Origin: an uncultured Clostridia bacterium
Lineage (GTDB): Bacteria; Bacillota; Clostridia; Oscillospirales; CAG-272
Length of the DNA stretch: 26,628 nucleotides
Direction: 5' to 3'
NCBI GenBank assembly: GCA_945485605.1
Contig: CALYSG010000003.1
Location: 1 to 26,628, forward strand
Shown: positions 21,932-26,628 of the stretch, in pieces
How the letters are laid out: each line of letters opens with the position of its first letter
How positions within the stretch are numbered: position 1 is the stretch's first letter
The notes under the pieces: generated by a model
What the model was told of the DNA's origin: nothing
Seen by the model: only the letters and a program-made list of their open reading frames with translations
The model's database searches: none
Program-made: the position numbers and the translations under genes

Positions 21932-24583
21932 TTATCCGAGCTTTTTGAGTGCGGTCTCGACACCGGAGATGCTCTCAAGAGCTTTTGCGAGCTTTGCACG
22001 CTCACCGTCGACGACCGCGGCGGGAGCCTTTGACACGAAGCTCTCGTTCGATAGCTTTTTGTTTAGTCGCTCGGCGTCGGCTTTCAGTCTTTCGAGTTCG
22101 GTGTTAAGACGCTTTCTCTCCTTGTCGATGTCGATAATGTCGGCGAGAGGGAGATATATAACGGCGGAGTCGGTGATTATCTGTACCGAGTTATCGGCGT
22201 TGACCTCGTTTTCGTCAAAGGCCTCGGCGACCTCGACCTCGCTTGCCGAGGCAAGTCTGACAAAGAAGGGCTTTGTGCTTTCGCCGAAGCTGTCGGCGTA
22301 CTTCGTCGCTATATAGACTTTAGATTTTCTTGACGGAGCGATATTCATATCGGCTCGGCGTGTCCTTATTGCTTTTATCGCCGTAATTACGCGCTCGAAG
22401 CTGTCGGCAACCTCGGTATTGTAAAGCTCTTCTGTGACCTTCGGATAGTCGGAGATCATTATGCTTTCGCAATCATGTGGCAGAGAAAGGTAGATCTCCT
22501 CGGTGATGAAGGGCATAAAGGGATGAAGGAGCTTCAAAATTCCGGTCAGCACATAGAGAAGCACTCTCTGAGCCGTTAGGTTTTCCTCTGTTCCCGGAGC
22601 GTTCAGACGGGCTTTCGTAAGCTCTACATACCAGTCGCAGAAGACGTCCCAAGTAAAATCGTAAATGGCTGAAAGTGTGACTCCGACCTCGAAATGCTCA
22701 AGAGACGAGTTTACTGTCGCCGTGAGCCTGTTGAAGCGGTCAAGTATCCATTTATCCTCGTTTGCGAGAGAAGCGTATTCGGGAAGTCCGGTTTCCTCGA
22801 TCGTGAGGTTCATACGGACAAAGCGCGAGGCATTCCAGAGCTTGTTTGCGAAGTTCCTTGCCGCTTCGATCTTTTCGTCAGAGAAACGCATATCGTTTCC
22901 GGGGCTGTTGCCTGTTGCAAGAGCGAATCGCAATGCGTCGGCGCCGTATTTGTCAATGATTTCAAGCGGATCAATGCCGTTCCCGAGCGATTTCGACATT
23001 TTTCTGCCCTTTGCATCGCGGACAAGTCCGTGAATGAATACGGTGGAGAAGGGAATGTTGCCGGTATGCTCAAGAGATGAGAAGATCATTCTCGATACCC
23101 AGAAGGATATGATGTCGTATCCCGTGACAAGTACATTGGTGGGGAAGTACTTTTCAAACTCGGGAGTCTTTTCGGGCCATCCCATCGTTGAGAAAGGCCA
23201 AAGTGCCGAGGAAAACCATGTGTCAAGCACATCCGGATCCTGATGTATGTGAGTTCCGCCGCATTTCGGACAGACTGTCACATCGGTCTTTGCCACAGTC
23301 ATTTCTCCGCAATCTTCGCAGTAGAATGCCGGTATCCTGTGCCCCCACCAGAGCTGACGCGAGATACACCAGTCGTGGAGATTTTCCATCCAGTTGATAT
23401 AGATCTTTGAGAACCGTTCGGGTTCAAACTTTATGCGCCCTTCCTTCACGGCGTCAAGGGCAGGTCCTACCAGCGGTGCCATCTTCACGAACCACTGATC
23501 GGAGGCCAGAGGCTCGACTGTCGTCTTGCAACGGTAGCAGGTGCCGACATTGTGGGTGTGAGGCTCGATGCGCACAAGATAGCCCTCGGCTTCAAGGTCG
23601 GCAACAATAGCCTTCCTCGCCTCGTACCTGTCCATTCCGGCGTATTTGCCTCCGAGCTCGTTTATCGAGCCGTTGTCGGATATTACCTTAATTACTTCAA
23701 GATCATGGCGCTTTCCTACTTCAAAGTCGTTCGGATCGTGTGCAGGGGTGATCTTAACGCAGCCGGTGCCGAAGCCGATATCAACATATTCGTCGGCGAC
23801 CACGGGGATCTCTCTTCCTACGAGGGGAAGAATAAGAGTTTTGCCGATCAGAGAGGTGTACCTTTCATCATTGGGGTTAACGGCAACTGCAGTGTCTCCG
23901 AGCATTGTTTCCGGGCGGGTCGTGGCGACTTCCACATACCCCGAGCCGCCCTTCAACGGATAGCGGATATGCCAGAAGCTGCCCTGCTGTTCGATGTATT
24001 CTACCTCGGCGTCGGATAGTGCTGTACGGCAATGCGGACACCAGTTGATTATTCTGTATCCGCGGTAGATGAGCCCCTTGTTGTATAGGTTTACAAAGAC
24101 CTCTCTGACAGCCTTGGAGAGTCCCTCGTCCATCGTGAAGCGCTCACGTGACCAGTCGCATGACGATCCGAGCTTTTTGAGCTGATTTATTATTCTGTTA
24201 CCGTATTTGTTTTTCCAGTCCCAGACGCGCTCAAGGAATTTCTCACGTCCGAGATCGTATCGGGTAAGGCCTTCGTCTTTACGAAGGACCTCTTCAACCT
24301 TGATCTGAGTTGCGATACCCGCATGATCGGTTCCGGGAAGCCAGAGGGCGCTGTAACCCTCCATACGTTTCCATCGGATAAGGATATCCTGAAGCGTTTC
24401 GTCGAGTGCGTGACCCATGTGGAGCTGCCCCGTTACGTTCGGTGGCGGGATAACGATAGAGAAGGGCGGTTTGCCGTCGTCGACCGATGGGGTGAAGTAC
24501 TTTTTGTCACACCAATTCTGATAGATCCTATCCTCAAAGGATTTCGGATCGTAGGTTTTCGGTAGTTCGTGTTTGTTTTCCAT
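21932..24583 (-). CDS. valS: Valyl-tRNA synthetase
   Basis: An 883-residue class I synthetase that charges tRNA-Val. The ATP-site HMGH is at 55-58 within PPPNVTGQLHMGHAL, and KMSKS at 528-532. The CP1 editing domain spans the middle (TTRPETMLGD at 221-230), and two CxxC pairs (422/425 and 438/441) can bind zinc. A coiled-coil arm occupies about 815-883, which marks ValRS as distinct from IleRS and LeuRS. The ATG has GGAGA eight to nine bases upstream. It begins 21 bases after the lipoprotein gene and has no promoter of its own that I can see, so the valine T-box at 26031-26280 must act through that gene. Confidence 0.97.
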   Translation of the reverse strand: MENKHELPKTYDPKSFEDRIYQNWCDKKYFTPSVDDGKPPFSIVIPPPNVTGQLHMGHALDETLQDILIRWKRMEGYSALWLPGTDHAGIATQIKVEEVLRKDEGLTRYDLGREKFLERVWDWKNKYGNRIINQLKKLGSSCDWSRERFTMDEGLSKAVREVFVNLYNKGLIYRGYRIINWCPHCRTALSDAEVEYIEQQGSFWHIRYPLKGGSGYVEVATTRPETMLGDTAVAVNPNDERYTSLIGKTLILPLVGREIPVVADEYVDIGFGTGCVKITPAHDPNDFEVGKRHDLEVIKVISDNGSINELGGKYAGMDRYEARKAIVADLEAEGYLVRIEPHTHNVGTCYRCKTTVEPLASDQWFVKMAPLVGPALDAVKEGRIKFEPERFSKIYINWMENLHDWCISRQLWWGHRIPAFYCEDCGEMTVAKTDVTVCPKCGGTHIHQDPDVLDTWFSSALWPFSTMGWPEKTPEFEKYFPTNVLVTGYDIISFWVSRMIFSSLEHTGNIPFSTVFIHGLVRDAKGRKMSKSLGNGIDPLEIIDKYGADALRFALATGNSPGNDMRFSDEKIEAARNFANKLWNASRFVRMNLTIEETGLPEYASLANEDKWILDRFNRLTATVNSSLEHFEVGVTLSAIYDFTWDVFCDWYVELTKARLNAPGTEENLTAQRVLLYVLTGILKLLHPFMPFITEEIYLSLPHDCESIMISDYPKVTEELYNTEVADSFERVITAIKAIRTRRADMNIAPSRKSKVYIATKYADSFGESTKPFFVRLASASEVEVAEAFDENEVNADNSVQIITDSAVIYLPLADIIDIDKERKRLNTELERLKADAERLNKKLSNESFVSKAPAAVVDGERAKLAKALESISGVETALKKLG

Positions 24584-24604
24584 ATGATTTATTCTCCGTT
24601 AATG

Positions 24605-26014
24605 TTATTTCAGTATTCCGAGCTTTGCGAGCACAGCGTAGTGATCCGATGCAAAATTGTTACCGTCGAATCGGTCGTATATGACCTCATACGATTCGAC
24701 TACCGTTCCGTCTGATGTCGTCATTATCAGATCTATCGGTTTGCTTGAGTATTCGGGACCCTTGAATTTATTGAATGAGCCGTTGCCGCGGCTTGAGAGC
24801 ACCGCCAAGCTCTTGGTATCTCCGAGTCTGCCGCCCGTCAGCGTACCGTATGCCGTCGAGTCCATGTTATAGTTGAAATCTCCGGTAAGTACCGCTTGGA
24901 TACCGCCGTATTCTTTTGTTACTTTGTCGATGTAGTTTAGCAGAACTTCGGTTTGCTTTGTCTGAATGATGTTATTTTTACTCGTGTCAAGGTGGGTGTT
25001 GAAATGAGCGAACCGTTCTCCGGTTGCCGCCACCTCAAATACGACATACATTCCGAGCCTTTCGGTAAGACCGTCCGATTCTTTTCCCCATTCCTTAGAG
25101 ATCTTAAGGTTTTCGGGGTCTTCGGTGAGCCAGAAGGAGCCTGTGAATATCGGCTTCAGCACTTTTGCATTGTAGATTATGCCTATTTTCGGATTCTTTG
25201 ATGCTCCGATGCGCTTGTAGCCGAGCTTGCTGAGGTTTGAATCAAAGTAAGTCCTCCACGGGGCGCTGCATTCCTGGACTCCGAGCGAGTCGGGTTGATA
25301 CTTTTCAATCAGCGAGAGCACGCGAGGCTGACGTTTTTCGATAGTGTTGTCCTCAAGCTTTACGCTTATCTCAAGTCCGCCCGCGACAAATTTTGCGTAT
25401 TCTTCGTCGGTGGCGAGAAGGTTCTGCGTCATAACCGTGATGGTCGAGGGGAGGTCAAAACTGCCCGTATAGTCGAGGTTGGCGGGTATCTTAAGCTCCT
25501 TCATCGACCCGTCGGTGACCTTTGAGAGATACTCGGAGATGAACCAATCGACTGCTTTTGACGTTCCGAACGAGGTCGGTGCGAGAAATACTATCCGATT
25601 ATCGTAGACCTTTACGGAGAACTGATTATTGCCGAGATTGGAAACATCGGCGGTGTAAACGCTTCCGTTTCTCGTAAGGTTTCCTATACATATCTCGTAT
25701 TCGGAGATCTCGTTGCCCGTCCAGTCGGTCGTGATCCCGATATATCTTCCGCAGGCATCGTGAAATGCCGCACTGAGGGCGACGGCTGCTTCAACTTCGA
25801 GGGGATTTTTTTCTTTATTGTCGGGACGGATAACGGTGTAAAGGGGTTTGCCGTCCGAGATTAAGGTAAGGTTTTCGTCTGTACCTGATCCGACTGTTGT
25901 CTGTTCGCCCGTTGTTGTGTCGGTAATGTCACCGTCCGACGGAACGGCACATGATCCAAATGTCAAGACAGCAAGAGTAATGGTAAAGAACAATGCCGTA
26001 AACTTTCTGAACAT
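24605..26014 (-). CDS. Endonuclease/exonuclease/phosphatase-fold lipoprotein
   Basis: A 469-residue exported lipoprotein: signal peptide with Phe-Gly-Ser-Cys (Cys22), a Thr/Gly-rich linker (30-48), an N-terminal domain of uncertain family (about 50-185), and a C-terminal EEP domain (about 190-469). EEP residues visible are Asn198, Glu248 (GVQE), His341 and Asp343 (NTHLD), Asp379 and Asn381 (TGDFN), and Asp457-His458 (SDH), so the phosphodiesterase site looks intact. Substrates of the fold range from nucleic acids to phosphoinositides and sphingomyelin; none can be chosen here. GGAGG lies six bases before the ATG. It is the first gene behind a valine T-box and is followed by valS. Confidence 0.9.
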   Translation of the reverse strand: MFRKFTALFFTITLAVLTFGSCAVPSDGDITDTTTGEQTTVGSGTDENLTLISDGKPLYTVIRPDNKEKNPLEVEAAVALSAAFHDACGRYIGITTDWTGNEISEYEICIGNLTRNGSVYTADVSNLGNNQFSVKVYDNRIVFLAPTSFGTSKAVDWFISEYLSKVTDGSMKELKIPANLDYTGSFDLPSTITVMTQNLLATDEEYAKFVAGGLEISVKLEDNTIEKRQPRVLSLIEKYQPDSLGVQECSAPWRTYFDSNLSKLGYKRIGASKNPKIGIIYNAKVLKPIFTGSFWLTEDPENLKISKEWGKESDGLTERLGMYVVFEVAATGERFAHFNTHLDTSKNNIIQTKQTEVLLNYIDKVTKEYGGIQAVLTGDFNYNMDSTAYGTLTGGRLGDTKSLAVLSSRGNGSFNKFKGPEYSSKPIDLIMTTSDGTVVESYEVIYDRFDGNNFASDHYAVLAKLGILK

Positions 26015-26030
26015 AATATACCTCCGGGAT

Positions 26031-26065
26031 AAAAAAACAAGCCCACGCCTTATCAGGGCGTGGAC
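26031..26065 (-). terminator. T-box terminator hairpin
   Basis: A 7-bp GC-rich core (26057-26063 with 26043-26049, loop of seven) extends to nine pairs with a G-U, then a run of T on the minus strand at 26037-26031. It sits between the T-box core and the GGAGG of the lipoprotein gene, so it is the regulated terminator. Confidence 0.88.
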
Positions 26066-26280
26066 AAACGCTGTACCACCTGACTTCGCGGACGGAAAGA
26101 CCGCCGCCTCTTACCCTGTAACGGGGGAGCCGTCAGAAATTACGCACGGGGCGACAGCCCCGGTTCATATCTGCCGCTCGGCGGCGACTTCGGCGTGCTC
26201 CGGTTCGGGAATCTCAGCATAAATCCCGCTCTCTGTGACCGTGCGTTCGCGTACTGCTCCGCGTCAAAGCGTTTTTATTA
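26031..26280 (-). promoter_or_regulatory. T-box riboswitch leader, valine specifier GUC
   Basis: Read on the minus strand from about 26279. The conserved base of Stem I (GACGCGGAGCAGTA, 26264-26251) is followed by AGAGAG (26234-26229), then GAAGTCGCCGCCGAG. In the last, the codon at the specifier position relative to the GAA and GAG flanks is GTC (26188-26186), valine. Further on are the T-box core GGTGGTACAG (26080-26071), whose UGGU would pair with the tRNA 3' end, and a terminator. Uncharged tRNA-Val should favour antitermination and expression of the lipoprotein gene and valS. The valine reading agrees with valS being in the operon. Confidence 0.9.
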
Positions 26281-26285
26281 TAGTA

Positions 26286-26314
26286 ATAATATCATATTGA
26301 AGCGAAAAAGTCAA
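26286..26314 (-). promoter_or_regulatory. Promoter of the T-box/lipoprotein/valS operon
   Basis: On the minus strand, TTGACT (26314-26309), a 17-base spacer and TATTAT (26291-26286). Transcription would start near 26279, just upstream of the T-box Stem I. It diverges from the tRNA-Thr promoter about 70 bases away. Confidence 0.78.
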
Positions 26315-26383
26315 GGGGAAGATAAAAAAAGTAAGCTATCAGAATTTAATTTGTTTTTTTGCCGAGAAAATTGAAAAAAGCCC

Positions 26384-26412
26384 TTGACAAATGCCTGTTT
26401 GTTTGATATAAT
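26384..26412 (+). promoter_or_regulatory. tRNA-Thr promoter
   Basis: TTGACA at 26384-26389, 17 bases, TATAAT at 26407-26412: a perfect consensus promoter. The start would be near 26419, leaving a 5' leader of about 14 bases for RNase P to remove. Confidence 0.88.
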
Positions 26413-26432
26413 GTCAAAGCTGTCGAAGATAT

Positions 26433-26508
26433 GCTGCTGTGGCTCAGTCGGTAGAGCACATGCTTGGTAAGCATGAGGTCATCAGTTCGATTCTGATCAG
26501 CAGCTCCA
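26433..26508 (+). tRNA. tRNA-Thr(GGT)
   Basis: A complete cloverleaf: acceptor GCTGCTG (26433-26439) pairs with CAGCAGC (26498-26504); the anticodon stem CATGC/GCATG encloses loop TTGGTAA, giving anticodon GGT; the T-loop is TTCGATT. Position 73 is T, and CCA is encoded in the gene (26506-26508). It reads ACC and ACU codons. It has its own promoter and terminator and is not part of a visible tRNA cluster. Confidence 0.96.
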
Positions 26509-26509
26509 G

Positions 26510-26540
26510 AAAACCCGCTTGCTTCTTGCAAGCGGGTTTT
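26510..26540 (+). terminator. tRNA-Thr terminator
   Basis: A 13-bp perfect stem (26510-26522 with 26528-26540, loop TTCTT) whose 3' arm ends in TTTT, two bases after the encoded CCA. Confidence 0.88.
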
Positions 26541-26628
26541 CCGGTTTTATAAGAAAAAAGCTGTCTCTGATTTTCTCTGCATTCTTAACGGAGAAATGGC
26601 AGGCACAAAATTTCGGCAGAGAACTTGT

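Noticed and set aside
26346..26531. Minus-strand 61-codon frame across the tRNA gene
   Set aside because: It is the complement of the tRNA-Thr, its promoter and its terminator; apparent proteins of this kind are common annotation artefacts.
26541..26628. Short frames at the right edge (an ATG at 26596 after CGGAG, and a minus-strand frame ending near 26550)
   Set aside because: The plus-strand ATG is only two bases from the putative ribosome binding site and just 11 codons fit before the window ends; the minus-strand frame cannot be recognised. Neither can be supported.
1..26628. CRISPR arrays, prophage, insertion sequences, toxin-antitoxin or known defence cassettes
   Set aside because: No regularly spaced direct repeats, transposase, integrase or phage genes were seen; nearly all sequence is explained by housekeeping and sporulation genes.

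Overview
This window looks like chromosome from a spore-forming member of the Clostridia (Bacillota), probably an uncultured gut lineage of moderate GC content. The reasons are an intact sporulation sigma factor of the SigK type, a SipL-like SPOCS/LysM spore-morphogenesis protein, a T-box riboswitch controlling valS, canonical TTGACA/TATAAT promoters with strong GGAGG ribosome binding sites, and two BspA-type leucine-rich-repeat lipoproteins of the kind common in gut anaerobes. The species cannot be named from the sequence alone. Most of the window is housekeeping chromosome. I see no prophage, transposase, CRISPR array or toxin-antitoxin pair.

Layout. (1) 1-2536, plus strand: a terminator from an upstream gene, then a promoter and two tandem paralogous BspA-like surface lipoproteins. 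(2) 2537-2794: a gene-free stretch of about 260 bp holding a MITE-like nested inverted repeat. (3) 2795-9025, minus strand: an operon from one near-consensus promoter carrying a PDZ-radical SAM protein, der, obg and ppa, followed by the SipL-like gene, which has its own possible sporulation promoter. (4) 9041-10151, minus: a monocistronic Gfo/Idh/MocA oxidoreductase. (5) 10272-12192, plus: lepA. (6) 12197-13326, minus: an LsrG-like ABM-domain protein and sigK. (7) 13355-17985, plus: rlmA, a family 2 glycosyltransferase and a very large MacB-like ABC exporter. (8) 18027-21921, plus: an HD dNTP triphosphohydrolase-like gene, two tandem nrnA paralogs and surE, tightly packed or overlapping. (9) 21932-26314, minus: a valine-type T-box leader, an endonuclease/exonuclease/phosphatase lipoprotein and valS. 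(10) 26384-26540, plus: tRNA-Thr(GGT) with its own promoter and terminator.

How the genes fit together. Several blocks serve translation: Der, Obg and LepA (ribosome assembly and elongation), RlmA (23S rRNA methylation), ValS and tRNA-Thr. The dGTPase-like/NrnA/NrnA/SurE block looks like a route from dNTPs, nanoRNA and pAp to nucleosides. SigK and the SipL-like protein point to mother-cell spore coat and cortex assembly.

The least ordinary points are: a lipoprotein phosphoesterase-fold gene placed between a valine T-box and valS; the lack of a usable standard start codon near the ribosome binding site of the PDZ-radical SAM gene; the nested inverted repeat touching the stop codon of the SipL-like gene; and the SigK leader peptide. 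I did not find a clearly new multi-gene system.
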